From: DATIJP01 sp964569185
Lineage (GTDB): Bacteria > Chlamydiota > Chlamydiia > Chlamydiales > Rhabdochlamydiaceae
Assembly (NCBI GenBank): GCA_964569185.1
Contig: CAZMTP010000048.1
Location: 1 to 9,323 of the forward strand
Length of the DNA: 9,323 nt
Direction: 5' to 3'
A program made the translations under genes and the position numbers. This document shows positions 1 through 6,425 of this stretch, in pieces. The notes beneath the pieces are model-generated. The model worked only from the letters and a program-made list of their open reading frames with translations. It ran no database searches and was not told the DNA's origin. The stretch's first letter is position 1; every line of letters starts with the position of its first letter.

Positions 1-639
1 AGCTATTTCGACATGAAAGTCTTAAAATCGGGAAAGTATGCAAAAGACATCATTTTTATCATGAAAAACCTTTCTAATCAACGCTTAGGATTGCTCACGG
101 CCAAAGAGCTGGCGCTCGATGGGGATTATCTGACCGGCAAATCGGTGAGCTTTATTTCCTCCATCGATTCCAAAAAAGCAGAAAATTTTGACCATCTTGT
201 CATTGAAAACCAGGTAGAAATGCGCACAAAAACTTCAGAGCTAGGACAGTTCTTGCACCCCAATAACTGGAATTTTAATTTTGACTATTTAAATATTCCT
301 ATGATCCGTGCCAAAAGAATGGCTGAACATGGCTCCATAGAAGATCACATCCCTTATAAATCGTACCAGGAAATTGCACGCCGTTTCAGTTTGGCACTCG
401 CGGCATTCACATTCACATTGATTGGAACTACCTATGGCATTGAGGTGGGAAGAAATCGCAATAAAAAAGCGCTGTTTTGGGCACTGGGCCTAGCGGCCAG
501 TTTTATGCTCTGCTTCCTTTCTGCCAAATCGATGAAACATGCGACACTGGCTCCCATTCTCTGTTATCTACTGCCCCATCCTCTGATCCTTCTTTTCTGT
601 TTGCACCATTTCAAAAAAATAGCAGAGGGTAAAACGTAA
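1..639 (+). CDS. LptF/LptG-family LPS export permease, 5'-truncated (C-terminal part)
   Basis: This is the C-terminal part of an inner-membrane permease of the LptB2FG transporter, which extracts LPS from the inner membrane and passes it to LptC/LptA. The frame is open to base 1, so the gene starts upstream of the window; the ATG at 13 is probably internal. About 212 residues are visible. The first ~120 form a mostly hydrophilic, beta-type periplasmic region. A cytoplasm-proximal element (YQEIARRFSLALAAF) then leads into three hydrophobic helices ending in HHFKKIAEGKT, which is the usual LptF/LptG C-terminal layout. A second permease follows after only 4 bases. The tandem order resembles E. 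coli lptF-lptG, which would make this the LptF-like copy, but the sequence alone does not decide F versus G. Confidence 0.82.
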   Translation, partial: SYFDMKVLKSGKYAKDIIFIMKNLSNQRLGLLTAKELALDGDYLTGKSVSFISSIDSKKAENFDHLVIENQVEMRTKTSELGQFLHPNNWNFNFDYLNIPMIRAKRMAEHGSIEDHIPYKSYQEIARRFSLALAAFTFTLIGTTYGIEVGRNRNKKALFWALGLAASFMLCFLSAKSMKHATLAPILCYLLPHPLILLFCLHHFKKIAEGKT

Positions 640-643
640 ACTC

Positions 644-1711
644 ATGAAACTCTGGCAGCGCTATTTTCTACGGGAATTTTTTAAAATTTTCTTCCTCTTC
701 CTTTTTTGCTTCTACTTTCTCTATGTGGCGATCGATTATTGCCTGCATATTCAAGATTTTGTCCAAGATAAAGAACTGCAGTTCTCAAAAATCTGCCTCT
801 ACTATCTATTCCAGTTTGTCAAAAGGGCCGATCTGCTGATTCCTCTTGCGCTTTTAATTTCCACGATCAAAGTGCTGTTTGGGTTTAACCATTATCTGGA
901 ACTGCTCGCGTTTCAAATTGGGGGCATTGAGCTTAGAAAATTCATGCGCCCGCTTCTCCTTGTAGCACTCTTTTTTTCTTTTTTTAATTTAGTCCTTGAG
1001 GAGTATGTGCTCCCGCGCAGCTTAAATGCGATCGATCGGTTTTACGATGCCCATTTACGTCACCACCATACGGTGCGCAAAGAGCCTCTCCATGTGCTCC
1101 ATCTGAATGATCACTCTAAACTAGTTTATCAATTTTATGACTCAGCCAAACAGTCTTTTTTTGATGTGATCTGGATTAGAAATTCTGCAGATATTTGGAG
1201 AATGAAATATTTAAGTGCTGACCCGCAAAATCCTCTGGGACAATATGTGGACCATTTAGTGCGCAATAAAGATGGTTTTTTTGAAAAAAGAGAATCGTCT
1301 AAAGAGTATCTCCTAAAAGAATTAAAATGGCAGCGTGATATTCCCAGAAAAGGGTTGGTACCCTTTGAAAATCGCTCTCTTTCCGAACTTTCTAAACAGC
1401 TCTTTGGAAGCCAACACCTGACACGCTATGAGACTGCAGAGATCCAGACGCAGCTATTTTTCAAAATCGTCATGCCTTTTCTCTGTTTGCTCATTGTGAT
1501 TGCCATTGCCCCTGCCTGTATCCAATACTCAAGAAATGGATCTCCTTTTTTCCTCTATACTATTGCACTTTTTTCCTTTATCGCTTTTTATGTGTTTATG
1601 GACGCTGCTGTGATCCTGGCTGAAAATCGCGCTCTCCCGCCTTTTTGGACGCTATTCACTCCATTTTTTATCGCTTTTTCTTTTTTCGGTTATAAGTTTG
1701 TGAGAATTTAA
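644..1711 (+). CDS. LptF/LptG-family LPS export permease, complete (probably LptG-like)
   Basis: This is a complete 355-residue permease, close to the ~360 residues usual for LptF and LptG. It would pair with the upstream permease and an LptB ATPase (not in this window) to extract LPS from the inner membrane. There are three N-terminal hydrophobic segments (about 11-33, 62-80, 102-120), a periplasmic beta-rich middle (about 125-260), and three C-terminal helices (about 273-293, 303-325, 334-352). The segment LELLAFQIGGIELRKF (86-101) lies where family members carry the coupling helix that docks onto LptB. The start is 4 bases after the preceding stop; AGAGGG lies about 14 bases upstream, so translational coupling is likely. 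The stop shares one base with the next ATG (TAATG). The LptG assignment rests only on gene order. Confidence 0.87.
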   Translation: MKLWQRYFLREFFKIFFLFLFCFYFLYVAIDYCLHIQDFVQDKELQFSKICLYYLFQFVKRADLLIPLALLISTIKVLFGFNHYLELLAFQIGGIELRKFMRPLLLVALFFSFFNLVLEEYVLPRSLNAIDRFYDAHLRHHHTVRKEPLHVLHLNDHSKLVYQFYDSAKQSFFDVIWIRNSADIWRMKYLSADPQNPLGQYVDHLVRNKDGFFEKRESSKEYLLKELKWQRDIPRKGLVPFENRSLSELSKQLFGSQHLTRYETAEIQTQLFFKIVMPFLCLLIVIAIAPACIQYSRNGSPFFLYTIALFSFIAFYVFMDAAVILAENRALPPFWTLFTPFFIAFSFFGYKFVRI

Positions 1712-2436
1712 TGCGCTGGAAAGGATTTCTCTTATGCCATCTACTGATCGCTCTTTTGGCTGCCTCTTTCCTGCTGCCTTGGACGCGCCCCCTATGGGAC
1801 CAATTAGATAGTTTTATATTCACAAAGTTGAATCAGTCTCTGCATCTGGGAGAAGGTTATAAAACATTTTGGGCCTTAGCAAACCATCGCTATGCCGATT
1901 GGCTCGAAGATATTTTTATCTTAAGTTTTTATTCACTATCGATTTTTAAGGCGGTCAAATTCCAGAGATTAAGGCGCACAAGCCAGTTTATTTTCTGCGT
2001 TCTCTATATCGCCCTGACGATCATTTTGGTGAATCGGCTCTGCTTTAGAGACCTGCTTTCGATGCGCCGTTTCAGCCCCACTTTGACAATTGATGGCTGT
2101 GTCCGCCTCTCAGAAGAATTGCCTTGGCTGGACATTAAAGATGAAACAACTAAGAGTTTTCCTGGGGACCATGCTACCTCTGCGCTATTATTTGCCTTAA
2201 CCTATGCGTTTATTTCTGGGAAGCGGCTGGGAACCGCAGCAATTTTCTACGCTATTTTCCTCTGCTTGCCGCGCCTTATCGCTGGCGCGCATTGGTTCTC
2301 AGATATCGCAGTGGGCACAGGATGCATTGTGCTTTTTTCATTAGCGTGGGGATTCTTCACCCCCCTTCATGACAAAATGAGTGGGTGGATTGAAAAAGGA
2401 GCTGCTAAGCTTGGCGTGTCAAAAACATCACCTTGA
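1711..2436 (+). CDS. lpxT: PAP2-family phosphotransferase, LpxT-like (lipid A 1-diphosphate synthase)
   Basis: This is a 241-residue membrane protein of the PAP2 superfamily that resembles E. coli LpxT (about 237 residues). LpxT moves a phosphate from undecaprenyl pyrophosphate to the 1-phosphate of lipid A on the periplasmic face, also releasing Und-P. Visible LpxT-like features are an early TKLNQSL and FWALANHRYADW stretch (38-64), RRFSPTLT (119-126), the active-site motif SFPGDHAT (149-156), and R188-x5-H194-x3-D198 in PRLIAGAHWFSD. The closing FTPLHDKM also matches the LpxT C-terminus as I remember it. H154 and H194 are the expected catalytic histidines. Five to six hydrophobic segments fit an inner-membrane enzyme. 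The start overlaps the permease stop by one base, with GAG six bases upstream. A general Und-PP or lipid A phosphatase is the alternative. Confidence 0.78.
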   Translation: MRWKGFLLCHLLIALLAASFLLPWTRPLWDQLDSFIFTKLNQSLHLGEGYKTFWALANHRYADWLEDIFILSFYSLSIFKAVKFQRLRRTSQFIFCVLYIALTIILVNRLCFRDLLSMRRFSPTLTIDGCVRLSEELPWLDIKDETTKSFPGDHATSALLFALTYAFISGKRLGTAAIFYAIFLCLPRLIAGAHWFSDIAVGTGCIVLFSLAWGFFTPLHDKMSGWIEKGAAKLGVSKTSP

Positions 2437-2803
2437 TTTTTTTCGGTTCAAAATAGTCATTCACCACCTTTTTGCATGTCTCAATGCAAAAATCTTTGCA
2501 TGAAAAAATATCCAGATAGACATCGCCATTTTTATCCACGAAATGGGCTGTAATGGCACTCGTTTCGATGAGCTGCACTAAGGAAAAACCGGCTTTTTCA
2601 GGGTCATGTGTGGCAAAATGCTCGACAATGGGCTCTCCATAGGCTTTCATGTCGATGGCCGGAACTAACGCTTTTACAAAGCAGATCACATTTTCTTTAC
2701 TTGTAATTTTAGAAATAGAACAAGCTCTACAATCTAGAATTAAATGATACCCCCAATACCCTGCTTTATTTTCCACTTCTTGTTGGCTTTCTAATGTAAT
2801 CAT
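2405..2803 (-). CDS. S-adenosylmethionine decarboxylase (SpeD) homologue, pyruvoyl-enzyme fold
   Basis: This 132-residue protein has the class 1 bacterial SpeD fold. Such proenzymes cleave themselves before a serine that becomes a pyruvoyl cofactor. The opening YWGYHLILDC (16-25) matches the first SpeD strand. S82, H87 and C102 keep the Ser-His-Cys spacing (+5 and +20) of the classic S63/H68/C83 triad. The surrounding sequence is unusual: LIETSAITAHFVDKNG replaces the ESHLxIHTWPE signature, while DIFSCKDF matches the usual DVFTC region. Decarboxylated-AdoMet production for spermidine is one possible role, but SpeD homologues acting as arginine or ornithine decarboxylases are known, so substrate is open. 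AGGAG sits 5 bases before the ATG. The last 32 bases overlap the end of lpxT on the other strand. No spermidine synthase gene is nearby. Confidence 0.8.
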   Translation of the reverse strand: MITLESQQEVENKAGYWGYHLILDCRACSISKITSKENVICFVKALVPAIDMKAYGEPIVEHFATHDPEKAGFSLVQLIETSAITAHFVDKNGDVYLDIFSCKDFCIETCKKVVNDYFEPKKIKVMFLTRQA

Positions 2804-2808
2804 AAAAT
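2780..2808 (+). promoter_or_regulatory. candidate promoter for the M32 carboxypeptidase gene
   Basis: TTGTTG (2780-2785) and TAAAAT (2803-2808) are separated by 17 bases, which predicts a start near 2815 and a leader of about 48 bases to the ATG at 2863. The -10 matches 5 of 6 consensus bases but the -35 only 3 of 6. The element lies over the start of the divergent speD-like gene, so the two genes would share a 59-base control region. This is motif reading only. Confidence 0.3.
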
Positions 2809-2862
2809 CTCCTCTGTTTACTTAAATAGTAATAGATGCGAAATTTGAAGAAAAGAGGCTCT

Positions 2863-4392
2863 ATGGGTAAAAAAATTAAAGATTCTTATACGCAGTTACA
2901 TGAAATTTCAAAAACAGGCTCTCTTTTGAATTCTGTGAGCATGCTTTTAGGCTGGGACCAAGAGACCTATATGCCCCACCAAGCCATTGAATTTCGCTCA
3001 GAGCAGCAAGAATATCTTGCCAGCCTGATCCATAAAGAGAAAACAGGAGTCAAATTTTCCAAAGCGCTCTCTAAATTGATCGATATTGAAAGCGGCGCCA
3101 TTAAAGATACGACACTCTCTGCAGAGCGAAAGGCTGCGCTTAAAGAGTGGAGACGGGACTATCTGCAAGTGGTCAAACTCCCTACCTCATTTGTGAAAAA
3201 GTGGTCCAAAGCCACTTCCATGGGTCCACATATCTGGATGCAGGCAAAAGAAAAGAACGATTTTGCTCTTTTCCGCCCGCAGCTAGAAGCCATTGTGGCG
3301 CTTGTCCGCAAAAAAGCTGATCTTTTGGGTTACAAAGACCATCCCTATGATGCGCTGATCGATACTTATGAGCCTGAAACAACCACTGCGCAAATTACAA
3401 CTCTTTTTTCCAATTTAAAGACTGTTTTAAAAGAGTTACTTAAAAAAATTCTTGAGAAACCAGCCGTCAATGAGAGCTTTCTTTATTTAAATTATCCTCA
3501 TGAAAAGCAGCTCCATTTTGTCCATGGGCTTTTGAAAACGATGGGCTTTGATAAAAGTTTTAGCCGTCTGGACCAGTCTGCCCACCCGATGTGCATAGGG
3601 CTACACCCCACAGATACGCGCATGACCACACGAGTCCACCCTAACAAAATCATGATGAATATTTTTTCTGTGGTCCACGAAGGCGGACATGGACTCTACC
3701 ACCACGGGCTGCCCAAGGAGCATTTTGGCACCCCCTTAAGTGAAGCTGCCTCTTATGGGATCGATGAGAGCCAATCCAGAATCTGGGAAACGATTATCGG
3801 TCGTTCCCTCCCCTTTTGGAACCATTTTTATCCATTACTTCAAAAAGAATTCCCTGAAAATTTGGCCACGGTGTCACTCTCTGATTTTTACCGTGCGATC
3901 AATAGCGTGAAACCCTCTTTTATTCGTACAGATGCTGACGAGGTCACTTATAATCTTCATATTATTGTCCGTTTTGAGCTTGAAAAAGCGCTGGTCGACG
4001 GCTCTTTGAAGGTGAAAGATCTTCCTGAAGCTTGGAATGCTAAAATGCAAGAATATTTAGGGATTGTGCCGACCACTTTTGCTGAAGGCTGCTTGCAAGA
4101 CATCCACTGGTCTATTGGAGCGATGGGTTATTTCCCCACTTATACATTGGGGAATCTCTATTCTGCCCAATTTTTTGAAGCCTTTATTCATAAACATCCT
4201 GCGTGGGACCAAAAAATAGCGAGCGGAGATTTTTCGCAGCTGCGCACTTTCCTCTATGAAAATATCCACCGTTTTGGAAGAGAATACACAGCCGCAGAAC
4301 TGATACAAAAAGTGACCGGTAAGCCGCTCTCAGAAAGACCTTTTATTGGCTATTTAGAGAAAAAATATAAAGCGATTTACCAATTTTCATGA
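2863..4392 (+). CDS. M32-family metallocarboxypeptidase (carboxypeptidase Taq type)
   Basis: This cytosolic zinc carboxypeptidase removes C-terminal residues from peptides, with broad specificity in the M32 family. It has 509 residues from the chosen start, a typical family length. The zinc site is visible: H272-E273-G-G-H276, and E302 in DESQSRIWE, 30 residues after the first histidine as in characterised M32 enzymes. Other family marks are LGWDQETYMP near the N-terminus, HPTDTRMTTR just before the zinc motif, and ADEVTYNLHIIVRFELEKAL with AWNAKMQEYLGI later on. An in-frame ATG lies at 2836, but the ATG at 2863 is preferred: AAGAGG stands 4 bases before it and the protein then begins just ahead of the conserved helix. 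The stop overlaps the start of the next gene as ATGA, so the two are probably co-translated. Confidence 0.92.
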   Translation: MGKKIKDSYTQLHEISKTGSLLNSVSMLLGWDQETYMPHQAIEFRSEQQEYLASLIHKEKTGVKFSKALSKLIDIESGAIKDTTLSAERKAALKEWRRDYLQVVKLPTSFVKKWSKATSMGPHIWMQAKEKNDFALFRPQLEAIVALVRKKADLLGYKDHPYDALIDTYEPETTTAQITTLFSNLKTVLKELLKKILEKPAVNESFLYLNYPHEKQLHFVHGLLKTMGFDKSFSRLDQSAHPMCIGLHPTDTRMTTRVHPNKIMMNIFSVVHEGGHGLYHHGLPKEHFGTPLSEAASYGIDESQSRIWETIIGRSLPFWNHFYPLLQKEFPENLATVSLSDFYRAINSVKPSFIRTDADEVTYNLHIIVRFELEKALVDGSLKVKDLPEAWNAKMQEYLGIVPTTFAEGCLQDIHWSIGAMGYFPTYTLGNLYSAQFFEAFIHKHPAWDQKIASGDFSQLRTFLYENIHRFGREYTAAELIQKVTGKPLSERPFIGYLEKKYKAIYQFS

Positions 4393-5135
4393 TTGTTGGA
4401 ATTTTACTTTTTCTGCTCGGTTTTGATTCCTTTCATCCCGATGCAGTATTGAGAGAGAACAAAGAGGCGCACTATGGGGCGCCTTTTACATTTACAGCCC
4501 AGCGCTTTTATCTCATTGGCAAAGGGTCACAATTTTTTGCCTTTGAAAGCGAAGACCATACTTTAGTTCTCAAGCTCTTTAAAGCGCGCCATTATCTGCC
4601 TAAATTTTCCAAGCGGCTTTCTTTGCTTTTGTCTTCATCGCTGCAAAAGAAAAGCGACGAACGATGGAAGAAAAAGTTTTTAGATACCTGTGCTTGCTAT
4701 GAGCTTGCCTTTACAGAGCTCTGCGAGGAAACGGGACTGATTGCGCTCCATTTTAGCAAGACAGAGACGCCCCACCCTGTAACACTTGTTGATGGCACCA
4801 AGGAATATTCCTTAGATCTAAGCACAGTGCCCTTTGTGCTGCAAAAAAAGGCCATTTTATTCCCTGAATATCTGCGCCAGCTGACAAACAAAGAGGCGCA
4901 AAAGCAAGCGATCGAATCATTGAAAGCGCTTTTTGCAGAGCGGGCCCAAAAGAAGATCACCGATGGGCGTCAGTCACTGCGCATTAATTATGGCTTTGTG
5001 GAAGGGAAAGCGATTCAGATCGATCCGGGCAAGATTTACAGGGATGAACAGCTCGATCTGATGATCGAGCGAGAAAAACTCAACGCGCGCGTTGACCGCT
5101 GGGTACTCAAGCATTTTCGCGCGCTATCTCTTTAA
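4389..5135 (+). CDS. uncharacterised kinase-like protein with hydrophobic N-terminus
   Basis: I do not recognise this 248-residue protein by name. It begins with a hydrophobic stretch (IVGILLFLLGF, 2-12), possibly an uncleaved membrane anchor or an atypical signal peptide without a basic n-region. The rest has kinase-fold landmarks: a glycine-rich-loop-like LIGKGSQFFAFES (42-54), a lysine in the following strand (VLKLFK, K62), and near the C-terminus D192, N200 and IDPGK (D212). These could stand for the catalytic-loop Asp/Asn and metal-binding Asp seen in atypical kinases such as the aminoglycoside phosphotransferase-like group. The HRD motif itself is absent. No Shine-Dalgarno sequence is evident; the ATGA overlap with the carboxypeptidase gene suggests coupling. 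The 3' end overlaps the convergent small gene by 29 bases. Kinase fold is inferred from motifs; activity is unknown. Confidence 0.62.
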   Translation: MIVGILLFLLGFDSFHPDAVLRENKEAHYGAPFTFTAQRFYLIGKGSQFFAFESEDHTLVLKLFKARHYLPKFSKRLSLLLSSSLQKKSDERWKKKFLDTCACYELAFTELCEETGLIALHFSKTETPHPVTLVDGTKEYSLDLSTVPFVLQKKAILFPEYLRQLTNKEAQKQAIESLKALFAERAQKKITDGRQSLRINYGFVEGKAIQIDPGKIYRDEQLDLMIEREKLNARVDRWVLKHFRALSL

Positions 5136-5343
5136 CTACTTGTTTGAGCGTGACTGGCCTTTTACTTTTGCCCTTTTCAGTCGAGACTAGAATATATTTG
5201 TATTTGGGTCTTACTTTTTTGATTTTCCCATTTTTGCTGAACACCAGAGCTGTCCCCGTGCGAATGGCCGTATCCACAGCAAGCTCTGCACTACGCACAT
5301 GCGCATCAAGCAACATATCCATTATTTCATCTGACTTTAACAT
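5107..5343 (-). CDS. small basic protein, probable partner (antitoxin-like) of the zeta-like kinase
   Basis: This is a 78-residue protein. The N-terminal half looks helical (DEIMDMLLDAHVRSAELAVD, about 5-24); then come TALVFSKNGKIKKVRPKYKYILV, likely two or three beta strands, a lysine-rich linker, and a C-terminal helix. No helix-turn-helix is evident. Two start codons are possible, at 5349 and 5343. AGAGAGG (5357-5351) stands only 1 base before the first but 7 bases before the second, so 5343 is chosen. It overlaps the kinase gene by 17 bases. From memory, short proteins of this shape often follow COG4185 zeta-like kinases, which is why an antitoxin or cognate partner is proposed. The order (kinase first) is the reverse of epsilon-zeta, and there is no visible similarity to epsilon. 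The gene is AT-rich like its partner. Confidence 0.6.
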   Translation of the reverse strand: MLKSDEIMDMLLDAHVRSAELAVDTAIRTGTALVFSKNGKIKKVRPKYKYILVSTEKGKSKRPVTLKQVVKEIARENA

Positions 5344-5917
5344 GCGCATTCCTCTCTATATCTTCCCAAATTTTTAAATCTATAACCTGTAACTTATTTT
5401 TACTCATTTTTCTAGCAATTAATTTCCTTTGAGCTAGCAAAGTATTGTCTATTACCAGTGCATAATCCACTATAGGTAAGTAATGCCCGATCAAATTCCT
5501 TAAGCCGGCATAATAACGTCTTCTTATCGTATCATGCGGGATATTGTGGCCCCCTTGCGCCACTCTTCCCATCACTCGATTAATGGCTTGCTCTGGAGAA
5601 GAAATCCACAAAAAGTATAAGTATATTCTATACCCTTTTTTTTGCGCTTCAATAAGTAATTTTAAATAATTAATTCCAGCAGCTGTGGTTTCAAAAGCAA
5701 AATTTTTATTAAGACTAAGCAGTTCTCGAAGTCTACTAATCATGATTTTACTTGCAGTCAATGCCATGCTTTCTGGATGTAAAGGAGCTATACCCTGTGC
5801 AATTTCATCAGCGTTGACAAATTCATAAATCTCTTTAAAATCCGGAATCAATTTCTGTGTCGTTGTCGTCTTTCCTGCGCCGTTCGGACCTGCAATCATG
5901 AGAATTTTTTTTGTCAT
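5327..5917 (-). CDS. zeta-toxin-like P-loop kinase (COG4185 type)
   Basis: This 196-residue protein belongs to the zeta toxin/COG4185 group of small P-loop kinases. True zeta and PezT toxins phosphorylate UDP-N-acetylglucosamine sugars and poison peptidoglycan synthesis; the substrate of the chromosomal COG4185 group is not settled. Visible motifs are Walker A GPNGAGKTT (10-18), VNADEIA with D37 as candidate base, FETTAAG (75-81), and an arginine-rich lid RVMGRVAQGGHNIP followed by IRRRYYAGLRNL (114-142). The ending is intact and the frame unbroken. It is AT-rich: three 60-base stretches I counted by hand inside it are about 30-32% GC and a fourth 40%, against about 42% in the preceding kinase-like gene, which suggests transfer. 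Two A8 runs lie in the coding strand. No Shine-Dalgarno precedes the ATG. It lies 28 bases after the thioesterase gene on the same strand. Confidence 0.85.
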   Translation of the reverse strand: MTKKILMIAGPNGAGKTTTTQKLIPDFKEIYEFVNADEIAQGIAPLHPESMALTASKIMISRLRELLSLNKNFAFETTAAGINYLKLLIEAQKKGYRIYLYFLWISSPEQAINRVMGRVAQGGHNIPHDTIRRRYYAGLRNLIGHYLPIVDYALVIDNTLLAQRKLIARKMSKNKLQVIDLKIWEDIERNAHVKVR

Positions 5918-5924
5918 GTGCGCC

Positions 5925-5954
5925 AGTATAGTGCACTTGATGCGTTCACTTCAA
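5925..5954 (-). promoter_or_regulatory. promoter for the zeta-like kinase, predicted leaderless
   Basis: Read on the minus strand, TTGAAG (5954-5949) and TATACT (5930-5925) are separated by 18 bases. The -35 overlaps the last codon and stop region of the thioesterase gene. Seven bases (5924-5918) separate the -10 from the ATG at 5917, so the expected start point is at or next to the A of ATG, and no ribosome binding site would be transcribed. Short related arms, GTGC at 5918-5921 and GCAC at 5933-5936, flank the -10 and might form an operator, but 4-base arms are weak evidence. Confidence 0.5.
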
Positions 5955-6425
5955 CTGCTTGAGGCGGTGGCTGCGTCGCGCTTCGGCTTCTTTGTAGCGT
6001 CTTTTTTCTTCTTCTGTTTCGGGAATCACAGGAGGGACATCTGAAGGTTTTAAACGATCATCAAGCGCCACAAAGGTGAAGTAGGCCGAAAAGATATGGC
6101 GGCGCTTCATTGTTTTGTAATCTTCGGCAAACACTTTAAGTCCAATTTCCATGGAAGTATGCCAAGCGCGATTGATAGAAGCTTTGAAAATCAGTGTGTC
6201 TCCCGCTTTTGCAGGCGCATGGAATTTAACGGAATCAATCGCAAGCGTCACACTCACCTTTCCAGAATGGCGTTTGGCCACAACACCGCAAATCCAGTCG
6301 CCCAACTCTAATAGTCTACCGCCGAAAAGTGTGCCGTAAATATTTAGATCATTGGGAAAAACAACAGAGGTTTGATCATGGATTGCAGAAACAGAAACTG
6401 GTTTTCCTGGCAAAGACTTCCCCAT
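5946..6425 (-). CDS. acyl-CoA thioesterase, hotdog fold (YciA/BACH type)
   Basis: This cytosolic enzyme hydrolyses acyl-CoA thioesters to free acid and CoA. The 159 residues form a single hotdog domain. The signature N28-x2-G31-x3-G35-G36-x6-D43 is present in the segment LNIYGTLFGG followed by RLLELGDW; N28 and D43 are the expected catalytic residues from the two-subunit active site. Further family-like segments are VTLAIDSVKFHAPAKAGD and a strand ending in SAYFTFVALDD. A charged C-terminal tail rich in Glu, Arg and Lys follows (about 138-159). The gene lies 42 bases after rpsI on the same strand and could be transcribed with the ribosomal genes. No good Shine-Dalgarno is seen, and a 6-bp inverted repeat covers the start codon region (6425-6442). 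The exact acyl-chain preference cannot be read from the sequence. Confidence 0.88.
   Translation of the reverse strand: MGKSLPGKPVSVSAIHDQTSVVFPNDLNIYGTLFGGRLLELGDWICGVVAKRHSGKVSVTLAIDSVKFHAPAKAGDTLIFKASINRAWHTSMEIGLKVFAEDYKTMKRRHIFSAYFTFVALDDRLKPSDVPPVIPETEEEKRRYKEAEARRSHRLKQLK

Noticed and set aside
2836..2862. Upstream ATG giving nine extra residues on the M32 carboxypeptidase
   Set aside because: The ATG at 2863 has AAGAGG in front of it and gives the usual N-terminus; the upstream ATG has no ribosome binding site.
3182..4308. Minus-strand open frames at 3182-3382 and 4057-4308 inside the carboxypeptidase gene
   Set aside because: They are antisense to a well-conserved protein, and their translations show no family resemblance or plausible start.
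5144..5377. 77-residue plus-strand open frame opposite the small cassette gene
   Set aside because: It has no upstream ribosome binding site and its hydrophobic translation mirrors the minus-strand gene, which has a good ribosome binding site and sits in a sensible operon.
5134..5961. Near-direct repeat AACTACTTG (5134-5142) and AACTGCTTG (5953-5961) flanking the zeta-like cassette
   Set aside because: Only 9 bases with one mismatch, both inside coding sequence (KQVV and KQLK on the minus strand), so chance is likely; not enough for an insertion target duplication.
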